Under the pieces are notes generated by a model. That model was not told the DNA's origin. It made no database searches and saw nothing but the letters and a program-made list of their open reading frames with translations. A program made the position numbers and the translations under genes. DNA of 18,868 nt. Origin: an uncultured Comamonadaceae bacterium. GTDB taxonomy: Bacteria; Pseudomonadota; Gammaproteobacteria; Burkholderiales; Burkholderiaceae. The DNA lies in NCBI GenBank assembly GCA_946482115.1, contig CAMLQP010000027.1:1-18868 (forward strand), written 5' to 3'. The number at the start of each line of letters is the position of its first letter. Within the stretch, counting starts at the first letter, position 1. Below, piece by piece: positions 1 through 7,267 of the stretch.

Positions 1-1157
1 TGCACAACCGGATCAACGAGCTCGGCGTGGCCGAGCCGGTGATCCAGCAGCAGGGGCTGGACCGCATCGTGGTGCAGCTGCCCGGCGTGCAGGACACCGC
101 CAAGGCCAAGGACATCCTGGGCCGCACCGCCACGCTGGAACTGCGCATGGTGGACGAGAGCACCGAGGGTCGCGCCGCCGAGCGCGGCACCGGCCCGGTG
201 CCGTTCGGCTCCGAGCGCCACCTGGACCGCGAGGGCCGCGCCGTCATCACCCGGCGCGACGTGCTGCTGACCGGCGAGAACCTGACCGATGCCCAGGCCG
301 GCTTTGACAGCCAGACCCAGGAAGCCGCCGTGCACCTGACGCTGGACGCCAAGGGCTCCCGCATCTTCCGCGACGTGACCCGCGAGAACGTCGGCAAGCG
401 CATGGCCATCCTGCTGTTCGAGAAGGGCAAGGGCGAGGTCGTCACCGCCCCCGTGATCCGGGGCGAGATCGGCGGCGGCCGGGTGCAGATTTCCGGTGCC
501 ATGACCACGGTGGAGGCCAACGACACCGCGCTGCTGCTGCGCGCCGGCTCGCTGGCCGCGCCCATGGAGATCATCGAGGAGCGCACCATAGGCCCGAGCC
601 TGGGCGCCGAGAACATCGAGCGCGGCTTTGACAGCGTGGTCTGGGGCTTCGCGGTCATCGTGGTCTTCATGTGCGCCTACTACATGCTGTTCGGCGTGTT
701 CTCCAGCATCGCGCTCACCGTCAACCTGCTGCTGCTGGTGGCCATCCTGTCGCTGCTGCAGGCCACGCTCACGCTGCCCGGCATCGCCGCGCTGGCGCTG
801 GCGCTGGGCATGGCGATCGATTCCAACGTGCTGATCAACGAGCGCATCCGCGAGGAGCTGCGCGCCGGCGCCTCGCCGCAGGCTGCCATCCATGCCGGCT
901 TCGAGCGCGCCTGGGCCACCATCTTCGACTCCAACGTCACCACACTGATCGCGGCGCTGGCGCTGCTGATGTTCGGCTCCGGCCCGGTGCGGGGCTTCGC
1001 GGTGGTCCATTCGCTGGGCATCCTCACCTCCATGTTCTCGGCCGTGTTCTTCATGCGCGGCATCGTCAACCTCTGGTACGGCCGCCAGAAGAAGCTCAAG
1101 AGCGTCTCGGTGGGCCAGATCTGGCGCCCCGACGCCACGCCGGCGGTCAAGAAGTAA
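1..1157 (+). CDS. secD: Protein translocase subunit SecD (3' part, start outside window)
   Basis: SecD pairs with SecF and assists SecYEG-driven export across the inner membrane, using the proton-motive force to pull substrate out on the periplasmic side. The frame is open from base 3 (codons reading His-Asn-Arg-Ile), so the true start lies upstream. About 384 C-terminal codons remain of a protein usually near 620 aa. The visible part holds the end of the P1 periplasmic domain (QLPGVQDTAKAKDILGRTATLELR), then a transmembrane block beginning near base 620. That block includes the SecD signature in the form GMAIDSNVLINERIREEL, where many homologues read GMAVDANVLIFERIREEL. It ends in TAA 17 bases before secF, the usual operon order. 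The identification is firm; the symbol follows from motif and neighbour. Confidence 0.97.
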   Translation, partial: HNRINELGVAEPVIQQQGLDRIVVQLPGVQDTAKAKDILGRTATLELRMVDESTEGRAAERGTGPVPFGSERHLDREGRAVITRRDVLLTGENLTDAQAGFDSQTQEAAVHLTLDAKGSRIFRDVTRENVGKRMAILLFEKGKGEVVTAPVIRGEIGGGRVQISGAMTTVEANDTALLLRAGSLAAPMEIIEERTIGPSLGAENIERGFDSVVWGFAVIVVFMCAYYMLFGVFSSIALTVNLLLLVAILSLLQATLTLPGIAALALALGMAIDSNVLINERIREELRAGASPQAAIHAGFERAWATIFDSNVTTLIAALALLMFGSGPVRGFAVVHSLGILTSMFSAVFFMRGIVNLWYGRQKKLKSVSVGQIWRPDATPAVKK

Positions 1158-1174
1158 GCACAAGGGGAAACGCC

Positions 1175-2131
1175 ATGGAATTTTTCCGCATCAAGAAGGA
1201 CATCCCCTTCATGAAGCACGCCCTCGTGCTGAACGTGATCTCGCTGGTCACTTTCGCACTGGCGGTGTTCTTTCTCGTGACCCGGGGCCTGCACCTGTCG
1301 GTGGAATTCACCGGCGGCACGGTCATGGAAGTCAGCTACACGCAGGCGGCCGACCTCGGCAAGGTGCGCTCGGTCGTCACCGGCCTGGGTTACGCCGATG
1401 ACGTGCAGGTGCAGAACTTCGGCACCTCGCAGGACGTGATGGTCCGCCTGCCTCCCAAGGCCGGCCAGACCTCGGCCCAGCAAAGCGAGCAGGTACTGGC
1501 AGCCCTCAAGGCCGACAACCCCGACGTCACGCTGCGCCGCACCGAGTTCGTGGGCCCGCAGGTGGGCGAGGAGCTGGTGCACAACGGCCTGCTGGCGCTG
1601 GCCATGGTGGTGGTGGGCATCTCGGTCTACCTGGGCATACGCTTCGAGTGGAAGTTCGGCATTGCCGGCATCATCGCCAACCTGCACGACATCGTCATCA
1701 TCCTGGGCTTCTTCGCCTTCTTCCAGTGGGAGTTCTCGCTGGCGGTCCTGGCGGCGGTGCTCGCGGTGCTGGGCTACTCGGTCAACGAGTCGGTCGTGAT
1801 CTTCGACCGCATCCGCGAGGCCTTCCGCAAGTTTCGCAAGATGGACACGCCGCAGGTGATCGACCATGCCATCACCAGCACCATGAGCCGCACCATCATC
1901 ACCCACGCCTCGACCGAGGCCATGGTGCTGTCCATGCTGTTCTTCGGCGGCCCGACGTTGCACTACTTCGCGCTGGCGCTGACCATCGGCATCGTGTTCG
2001 GCATCTACTCGTCGGTCTTCGTGGCCGGCGCGCTGGCCATGTGGATGGGCGTGAAGCGCGAGGACCTGATCAAGAACACGCCCAAGAAGGCGGACGGGGA
2101 CAACGACCCCAACGCCGGCGCGGTGGTCTGA
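1175..2131 (+). CDS. secF: Protein translocase subunit SecF
   Basis: Inner-membrane partner of SecD in Sec-dependent export. The 318-aa length is typical of the family. A first membrane helix lies at about residues 15-37, followed by a periplasmic domain with FTGGTVMEV. The later membrane block carries the conserved SVNESVVIFDRIRE and TMSRTIITHASTEAMVLSMLFFGG segments. The ATG at 1175 is preceded by AGGGG at 1163-1167 with seven bases between, a good ribosome binding site. The frame is open far upstream, but that part overlaps secD and reads as Arg/His/Ala-rich shadow sequence, so it is not used. The C-terminal tail is hydrophilic and cytoplasmic. The gene is almost certainly cotranscribed with secD. 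Confidence 0.97.
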   Translation: MEFFRIKKDIPFMKHALVLNVISLVTFALAVFFLVTRGLHLSVEFTGGTVMEVSYTQAADLGKVRSVVTGLGYADDVQVQNFGTSQDVMVRLPPKAGQTSAQQSEQVLAALKADNPDVTLRRTEFVGPQVGEELVHNGLLALAMVVVGISVYLGIRFEWKFGIAGIIANLHDIVIILGFFAFFQWEFSLAVLAAVLAVLGYSVNESVVIFDRIREAFRKFRKMDTPQVIDHAITSTMSRTIITHASTEAMVLSMLFFGGPTLHYFALALTIGIVFGIYSSVFVAGALAMWMGVKREDLIKNTPKKADGDNDPNAGAVV

Positions 2132-2214
2132 GCCATGCGCGCCATAGGGCCGCAGGTCTCCATGGCGATCGACGGGCTGCTTCTGCGGGATGCCGGCAGG
2201 AGTAGGATGGCGCG

Positions 2215-4518
2215 ATGGTGATACCCGCCTCTGCGTCCCTGGCCCGGCACGCGCGACAACTCGTCGTTTCGCGCGTGTTCAAGGCCCTGCAGAAGGCGGC
2301 CCGGGACATCGAGGCCCGTCTGAACGAACCGCTGGAACGGGCGGCTTCGGCGGCAGAGTACCAGCGCCACGACGAGATGCGGCTGCAATGGAGCCGGGCA
2401 GGCAACGCCTGGCTCGGCGAGGCGCGCCAGGTGCTGGCGCGCGACGTATCGCTGACCGATCCCTCCTACGCCACCACGGACTCCATGGCGCTGCTCGACG
2501 AGGTCCACGTCGAGCGGCAGATCCTCGCGGGGCGGCTGGCCCTGGCCATGGAGGCACGGGCCCAGTGGGAGTACAACGACCTGAGACTGAGGCTGCAGAG
2601 CCTGGAGCCGGGCGCGCTTGAATCGGGACAGGACCGCATCCATGCCAAATCCCTGGCGGGCCTGGTCGTGGCGACCTGGATGCAGGCCGGACTGGACCAC
2701 GAGCTGTGGGCCTACTGTCGCGGGGATTTCGAAAGTCTGCTGCCGCTGGCCTACGAGGATGGCTGTCACCAGGCCAACGCCCACCTGCTGGAGCAGGGGG
2801 TGCTTCCACACATCGATTTGCGCGCACTGGTGCGGCGGTCCGCATCGGGCGGTGTGACCCGGCAGCCGCCTGAGGAGGCCGTGCCGGCGGCCGCAGCACC
2901 AGTGGCCGGAGGGAGGGGCGCCGCTGCGGCTGCAGGTTCCGCGCCAGCGGCGGGCCGAGGTCCTCGCGGCTCGGCGGCGGGCGGCGGCGTCGAGGTGGCG
3001 ACGCGACTGCGGCAGTTCCTGGTCCAGCATGTGCCGGCGGTCGGGCACTGGTTCTCGGCGTCGGCGGCCGCCCCCGGGGGCGGAGGTTCCGCTGCCGGGC
3101 GGCACGTGGCCGGCGGGCATCCGGGTGGCGGCCCGCCGGGCAACGGCCTGCCCCCGGTCATCGGGTCCGGCTACGACTCCACCCGCGTGCTTTTCGGCGC
3201 GGTGAACCCGGGCCCCCAGTGGCAGGACCTGAGCCAGGGCGTGGCCGCACTGCGGGAGCAGACGCGCGCCCTGAAAGCCACGGCCGACAACGACCGGGAC
3301 AAGGCCATCATCGAGGTGGTCGCGCTGATATTCGACAGCATCCTGGCCGAGGAGCGCATACCTTCCAGCGTCCGCCTGTGGTTCGCCCGCCTGCAGATGC
3401 CGGTGCTTCGCGTGGCCATGGCCGACCAGGATTTCCTCGGATCCCTGGACCACCCGGCGCGCCAGCTGATCGACCGCATGGGCTCGTGCGTGCTGGGTTT
3501 CGATCCCGGGGTGTCCATGGCGCCGCTGGAGGCCGAGATCAAGCGCGTGGTCCAGGTCATCGAGCAGTACCCCGAAACCGGGCGGCGCGTGTTCGAGCTG
3601 GTGCTGGGGGAGTTCCAGCAGTTCCTGCGCGACCACCTGATCGAGGCGGGGGAGGTCGGGCGCGTGGCTTCGCTGGCGCAGCAGGTCGAGCAGAAGGAGA
3701 CGCTGGCGGTGAAATTCACCATCGAGTTGCGCCGCCTGCTCGGCGGCACGCCGGTGCGCATGCCGGTGCGCGATTTCCTGTTCAAGGTCTGGGTTGACGT
3801 GATGGCGGTGGCCACCGTGCGCTACGGTCCCCAGCACCCGGATGCCGTCGCTTTGCGCCAGGCTGCCGCTGACGTGCTGTGGATGGCCGACGCCAAACCC
3901 TCCCGCGAGGAGCGGGCCCAGGTCATCGCGCGGCTGCCCGCCACGCTCGCGCAGCTGCGGGGCGGCATGGCGCTGATCGGCCTCGGCGCCGAGGCGCAGG
4001 AGGCGCACATCGAGAGCCTGAGCAGCGCCCTGGCCGAGGCTTTCACCTCCCGCAGCAACCCGCGCGCCCAGGGGTGGCTGGACAGCATCACCGGCCACCT
4101 GGCCCGGGTGGAGGATTTCGTCTCGGAGGGGGCGCCGGAACGGCTGGAACTCGATCAGGAGAGCATCGAGTGGATCACCGGCGTGGATGCCTCGCGCATC
4201 ACGGTCGTTCCCGACACCGCGGTCGATCCCAGCCCGGCCCTGCGGGCCTGGGTGGCCGAATTGCCGCTCGGGGCCTGGTTCGAGCTCGATCACAACGCGC
4301 GCACCCACGTGGTGCAGCTGGCCTGGAAGAGCCAGCGCGGCCAGCTCTACCTGTTCGTGGCCTCCGACCGGGGCTGCTTCCTGCTGCAGCAGGGCCGGGT
4401 CGCGCAATACCTCGATGCCGGCCTGCTCAAGGCCCGCGAAGCCGAAGCGCTCACCGTGCGCGCGACGCGCGACGCGCTCAGCAAGCTCGACGCCAATCCC
4501 GAGCGCCTGCTGGCCTGA
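2215..4518 (+). CDS. DUF1631 family protein
   Basis: A 767-aa cytoplasmic protein of the DUF1631 family, common in Burkholderiales and some gammaproteobacteria. No function is established; some old annotations call it a thymidine phosphorylase without support that I know of. Recognisable family blocks are SMALLDEVHVERQ near residue 90, then IPSSVRLWFARLQMPVLR and DHPARQLIDRMGS at about 380-430. A C-terminal block, LPLGAWFEL followed by VVQLAWKS and LYLFVASDRG, lies around residues 683-725 and may form a small beta domain. Residues of about 222-318 are a Gly/Ala/Pro-rich linker. The ATG at 2215 follows AGGAG at 2199-2203. An ATG at 2207 is out of frame, and GTG at 2218 is a possible alternative start. 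There is no signal peptide or membrane segment. Confidence 0.88.
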   Translation: MVIPASASLARHARQLVVSRVFKALQKAARDIEARLNEPLERAASAAEYQRHDEMRLQWSRAGNAWLGEARQVLARDVSLTDPSYATTDSMALLDEVHVERQILAGRLALAMEARAQWEYNDLRLRLQSLEPGALESGQDRIHAKSLAGLVVATWMQAGLDHELWAYCRGDFESLLPLAYEDGCHQANAHLLEQGVLPHIDLRALVRRSASGGVTRQPPEEAVPAAAAPVAGGRGAAAAAGSAPAAGRGPRGSAAGGGVEVATRLRQFLVQHVPAVGHWFSASAAAPGGGGSAAGRHVAGGHPGGGPPGNGLPPVIGSGYDSTRVLFGAVNPGPQWQDLSQGVAALREQTRALKATADNDRDKAIIEVVALIFDSILAEERIPSSVRLWFARLQMPVLRVAMADQDFLGSLDHPARQLIDRMGSCVLGFDPGVSMAPLEAEIKRVVQVIEQYPETGRRVFELVLGEFQQFLRDHLIEAGEVGRVASLAQQVEQKETLAVKFTIELRRLLGGTPVRMPVRDFLFKVWVDVMAVATVRYGPQHPDAVALRQAAADVLWMADAKPSREERAQVIARLPATLAQLRGGMALIGLGAEAQEAHIESLSSALAEAFTSRSNPRAQGWLDSITGHLARVEDFVSEGAPERLELDQESIEWITGVDASRITVVPDTAVDPSPALRAWVAELPLGAWFELDHNARTHVVQLAWKSQRGQLYLFVASDRGCFLLQQGRVAQYLDAGLLKAREAEALTVRATRDALSKLDANPERLLA

Positions 4519-4547
4519 ACGGCGCGGCGGGACTATGATCCCTGGCC

Positions 4548-5051
4548 GTGCAGCCGGTCACACAACCTCCCCAGATCAGCCCGGCGCTGCTTGAGATCAT
4601 GCGGCGCGGCGTGTCGGTCATCGTCGCGTCTTGCGGCCGCGACGGCACGCCCAGCGTGATGCGGGGGGTGGGCAGCCGTGTCAGCGAGGACGGCGGCGAC
4701 ATCACCATCTACCTGTCGCGCAGCCAATCCCGCCAGTTGCTCCAGGACATTGCCGACACCCGCCGCGTGGCCGCCGTGTTCAGCGCCCCCACCAGCCATC
4801 TCACGGTGCAGGTCAAGTCCACGCAGATCCGGATCGAGGCCTGCGATGCGGCCGCCGACGCCGACATCGAGCGCTACCTGCTGTCCATGGAGCGCGAGAT
4901 CGCCGACGTGGGGTTCGAGCCACGCTTCACCAGGGCCATGCTGGCCTGCCGGCGCGACGATCTCGTGGCGCTGCGGCTGGTGCCGGAGCAGGCCTTCGAC
5001 CAGACGCCCGGCCCGCGCGCCGGCGCGCCGCTGCCCTCGCGTGCCGCATGA
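4548..5051 (+). CDS. Pyridoxamine 5'-phosphate oxidase-like FMN split-barrel protein
   Basis: A 167-aa protein that looks like the FMN-binding split-barrel (PNPOx-like) superfamily. The N-terminal pattern is a helix, then a strand pair around SVIVASCGRDGTPSVMRG (residues 22-39), then a strand leading to LSRSQSRQLLQDIADTRRVAAVF, where small flavoproteins of this fold contact FMN phosphate. The start is a GTG at 4548 with no strong ribosome binding site. The stop overlaps the next gene's ATG as ATGA (5048-5051), so translation is probably coupled. The substrate is unknown; general flavin reduction or a heme- or flavin-linked role is possible. It is unlikely to be true PdxH, which is longer and has a characteristic C-terminal motif. 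Fold confidence is good, function unknown. Confidence 0.75.
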   Translation: MQPVTQPPQISPALLEIMRRGVSVIVASCGRDGTPSVMRGVGSRVSEDGGDITIYLSRSQSRQLLQDIADTRRVAAVFSAPTSHLTVQVKSTQIRIEACDAAADADIERYLLSMEREIADVGFEPRFTRAMLACRRDDLVALRLVPEQAFDQTPGPRAGAPLPSRAA

Positions 5052-6403
5052 CCGACACGCCGTCGCGCCTGCCCGACCTGCGCCCCTGCCTGGAGGGCGC
5101 CATTCCCGCCATCATGGCCACCAGCGCCATCGACGGCACGCCAAACGTGGCCTACCTCTCGCAGGTGTTCTATGTGGACGAGCGCCATGTCGCGCTGTCG
5201 TTCCAGTTTTTCAACAAGACGCGCCAGAACATCCTGTCCAACCCCCGGGCCACGGTGCTGGTGATGAACCCGCTGACGGCGCAGTTCTACCGCCTGCATG
5301 TGCGCTACCTGCGCACCGAGTCCGGCGGGCCGGTGTTCGAGCGCATGAAGGCCCAGCTCGCGGGCATCGCCTCCTACACCGGACTGGAAGACGTGTTCCG
5401 CCTGCTGGGTTCGGACATCTACGAGGTGCTGGAGATCGAGCGCGTGCCCGGCGAGCCCCTGCCTGCGCCCGAGCCGCGCTGCGGCCTGCTGGGTGGGCTG
5501 CGCAGCGCCAGCGAGCGGCTCGCGGCCTGCGGTTCGCTGGCCGAGCTGCTGGACGCCACCATGGCGCTGCTGCGCGGGCCGCTGGACATGCCACATGCCA
5601 TGGTGCTGATGCTCGATGAAACAACGCGGCGTCTCTACACCGTGGCCAGCACCGGCTACCCCACCTCGGGCGTCGGCTCCGAGATCGAACTCGGCGATGG
5701 CGTGATCGGTGTGGCGGCGCGCGAGCGCACCGCGGTGCGCATCGTGCACATGACCAGCGCCTATCTCTATGGCCGTGCCGTGCGCGACAGCATGGCGGGC
5801 GCGGGCCTGCCGGCGACCGAAATTCCCTACCCGGGTCTCGCGCAGCCACACAGCCAGCTGGCCGTGCCCATGGTGTCGGGCGGCCGGCTGCTGGGTGTCC
5901 TGTTCGTCGAAAGCCCGCTGGACCTGCGTTTCGGTTTCGAGGACGAAGACATCCTGGTGGCGCTGGCCAACCAGCTGGCGGCTTCCATCGACCTGATGCA
6001 GGCCAGCACCGAGTGCGGCGACACGCCGCCTGCGCCCACCGCAGCGGTCCGGTCCGCGGCGGCCCGGGGGCCGGCGCTCAAGGTGCGGCATTTCTCGGCC
6101 AACGACAGCGTGTTCCTCAACGACGCCTACCTCATCAAGGGGGTGGCGGGCGCCATCCTGTGCAAGCTCCTGCGCGACCACCTGTCCCATGGCCGCACCG
6201 AGTTCAGCAACCGCGAGCTGCGGCTGGACCCCGGCCTGGGGCTGCCGGACGTGAGCGACAACCTGGAGGCGCGCCTGCTGCTGCTGCAGCGGCGCTTGCA
6301 GGAGCACGGCCCGGACCTGCGGCTCGAGAAGACCGGGCGCGGCCGGTTCCGGCTGCAGCTCGCCCGCCCGGTGGAGCTGGTCCGCGTCGACGGTCAGGCC
6401 TGA
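5048..6403 (+). CDS. FMN split-barrel / GAF / winged-helix fusion protein
   Basis: A 451-aa three-part protein. Residues of about 12-132 form a PNPOx-like split barrel (AIMATSAIDGTPNVAYLSQV, then FFNKTRQNILSNPRATVLVM). Residues of about 152-318 look like a GAF domain (GDGVIGVAARERTAVRI, then QLAVPMVSGGRLLGVLFVES, then FEDEDILVALANQLAASIDL). After an Ala/Pro-rich linker, residues of about 344-437 resemble a winged helix (FSNRELRLD, then DNLEARLLLLQRRLQEHG, then LEKTGRGRFRLQL). The start is the ATG at 5048, which overlaps the previous stop by four bases; longer upstream reading in this frame is shadow of the preceding gene. The layout suggests a flavin-containing sensor with a possible DNA-binding output. 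That role is inference. The 3' end overlaps the opposing hemerythrin gene by ten bases. Confidence 0.8.
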   Translation: MTDTPSRLPDLRPCLEGAIPAIMATSAIDGTPNVAYLSQVFYVDERHVALSFQFFNKTRQNILSNPRATVLVMNPLTAQFYRLHVRYLRTESGGPVFERMKAQLAGIASYTGLEDVFRLLGSDIYEVLEIERVPGEPLPAPEPRCGLLGGLRSASERLAACGSLAELLDATMALLRGPLDMPHAMVLMLDETTRRLYTVASTGYPTSGVGSEIELGDGVIGVAARERTAVRIVHMTSAYLYGRAVRDSMAGAGLPATEIPYPGLAQPHSQLAVPMVSGGRLLGVLFVESPLDLRFGFEDEDILVALANQLAASIDLMQASTECGDTPPAPTAAVRSAAARGPALKVRHFSANDSVFLNDAYLIKGVAGAILCKLLRDHLSHGRTEFSNRELRLDPGLGLPDVSDNLEARLLLLQRRLQEHGPDLRLEKTGRGRFRLQLARPVELVRVDGQA

Positions 6404-7131
6404 GCGTCGGGCCGGTTCAGGCTGCGGCACAGCTTGGCCCACTCGCGCTGCGTCAGGTGCGGGCGCACCACCGCCAGCGCAGCCTCGAAGGCGGGCGCCG
6501 GCGCCTGGGCCTGCATCTCGCCGAGCATGCCGGCCCGTTCGGCCGGACTCATGGCCGGCACCATCCAGCGCAGGATCTCCATCATCTCCTCGGGCGGGAT
6601 GGAGGACACCAGGGCCTGGTGCACCTGCGCCAGTTCGCCGTCGCTGTAGTGGGCCCACAGCGCGGCGTTGTGGGCGGTTTCCTCCTGCTGCATGTGGTGG
6701 AAGTTCTCGGCCACGAACAGCGCCAGTTCGCGGTAAAGCGCCAGCGCCAGCGGCTCTCGCGCGCCGGCCGGGGCCAGCAGCAGCGCCTGCAGGTCGGCGC
6801 GCAGCGCGGCGATGTGGCGCACGTGCTCCACATGCTCGGTGGCGATGGTCAGGCTGGCGCCCGAGGCGCGCGCCTCCAGCGCCGGGTGGACAAAGGTGTT
6901 CTCGTGCAGCAGGTGCTGGCTGCACAGCGTCAGCAGGCCTTCCAGGCGCCCGGCCATTTCCGCCAGGTCGGCCTCGTCCCCGGTGTCCACCCGCCCGACC
7001 GCGAGCAGGGTGTCGGTCATCACGGCGCGCATGGCCTTGTGGATGCTGCTGTAGAGGTCCAGCCGGGGGGGCTGGGCGGCGGTCGTTTCGGCTTGCGCCA
7101 CCTGGCGCAGTTCCTGGGTGTCGATGTTCAT
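6394..7131 (-). CDS. Hemerythrin domain-containing protein
   Basis: A 245-aa soluble, mostly helical protein with candidate di-iron ligands spaced as in hemerythrin HHE domains. These are H31, H73/H76 and E77 (HLLHENTF), H100/H103/H106, H145/H146 (ENFHHMQQEE), E150 and H154. Family members bind O2 or NO, or act in iron-sulfur repair and stress responses; which applies here is unknown. The C-terminal 75 residues (PPEEMMEILRWMVPAMSPAERAGM onward) form an extra helical tail also seen in proteobacterial relatives. I use the ATG at 7131, preceded by GGAAAG (7141-7147 region); an in-frame start at 7176 would fall inside the upstream palindrome. The gene ends inside the opposing fusion gene with no room for a terminator between them. 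Confidence 0.85.
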   Translation of the reverse strand: MNIDTQELRQVAQAETTAAQPPRLDLYSSIHKAMRAVMTDTLLAVGRVDTGDEADLAEMAGRLEGLLTLCSQHLLHENTFVHPALEARASGASLTIATEHVEHVRHIAALRADLQALLLAPAGAREPLALALYRELALFVAENFHHMQQEETAHNAALWAHYSDGELAQVHQALVSSIPPEEMMEILRWMVPAMSPAERAGMLGEMQAQAPAPAFEAALAVVRPHLTQREWAKLCRSLNRPDAQA

Positions 7132-7263
7132 GGGTCTGTGCTTTCCGTTGTCTTTCGGGGGCTGGCGGCCACACACCGTGTGTGGCCCACCATGGCTGGA
7201 AAGTCTAGGAAAGCGCCCATGGACGCGCTGCTAAATATTGCTTAACGAAATCCTAAATATTCA
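7132..7263 (-). promoter_or_regulatory. Upstream region of the hemerythrin gene
   Basis: These 132 bases separate the dprA stop from the hemerythrin start, both on the - strand. The far end is strikingly AT-rich for this genome and carries two near-identical repeats. A perfect palindrome lies near the start codon. A promoter is likely here because the AT-rich block suits polymerase and regulator binding. I cannot place convincing -35/-10 hexamers. Confidence 0.55.
7167..7187. promoter_or_regulatory. Perfect inverted repeat, 9-bp arms with 3-base spacer
   Basis: The arms are GGCCACACA and TGTGTGGCC around CCG, without mismatch. The repeat lies 35 bases upstream of the hemerythrin start codon. 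It could be a dimeric repressor operator or, in the transcript, a hairpin in the 5' leader. There is no T-run after it, so it is not a typical terminator of dprA. Confidence 0.65.
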
Positions 7264-7267
7264 TTAA
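7231..7267. repeat. Tandem pair of 15-bp AT-rich repeats, 22-bp period
   Basis: CTAAATATTGCTTAA at 7231-7245 is followed by CTAAATATTCATTAA at 7253-7267, with 13 of 15 bases identical. The 22-bp period is about two helical turns, placing the copies on the same face of DNA. The second copy overlaps the dprA stop codon (7264-7266). They look like paired operator sites for the hemerythrin gene. The regulator is unknown; similarity to NsrR-type half sites is loose only. Confidence 0.6.

Noticed and set aside
2138..2214. Separated inverted repeat CGCGCCAT / ATGGCGCG between secF and the DUF1631 gene
   Set aside because: Arms are only eight bases, over 60 bases apart and low in complexity; expected by chance in GC-rich DNA.
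2005..4407. Long open frame of 800 codons on the - strand opposite the DUF1631 gene
   Set aside because: It is rich in Arg, His, Gln and Gly as expected of antisense frames in GC-rich DNA, shows no family motif, and the opposite strand carries recognisable DUF1631 blocks.
4874..7174. 766-codon open frame on the - strand spanning both split-barrel genes and the hemerythrin gene
   Set aside because: Composition is shadow-like (Arg/Gln/His/Ala), and it overlaps three recognisable protein families in other frames.
7167..7187. Palindrome as a dprA transcription terminator
   Set aside because: It has no T-run on the - strand after the stem and lies more than 75 bases beyond the dprA stop, close to the next gene's start.
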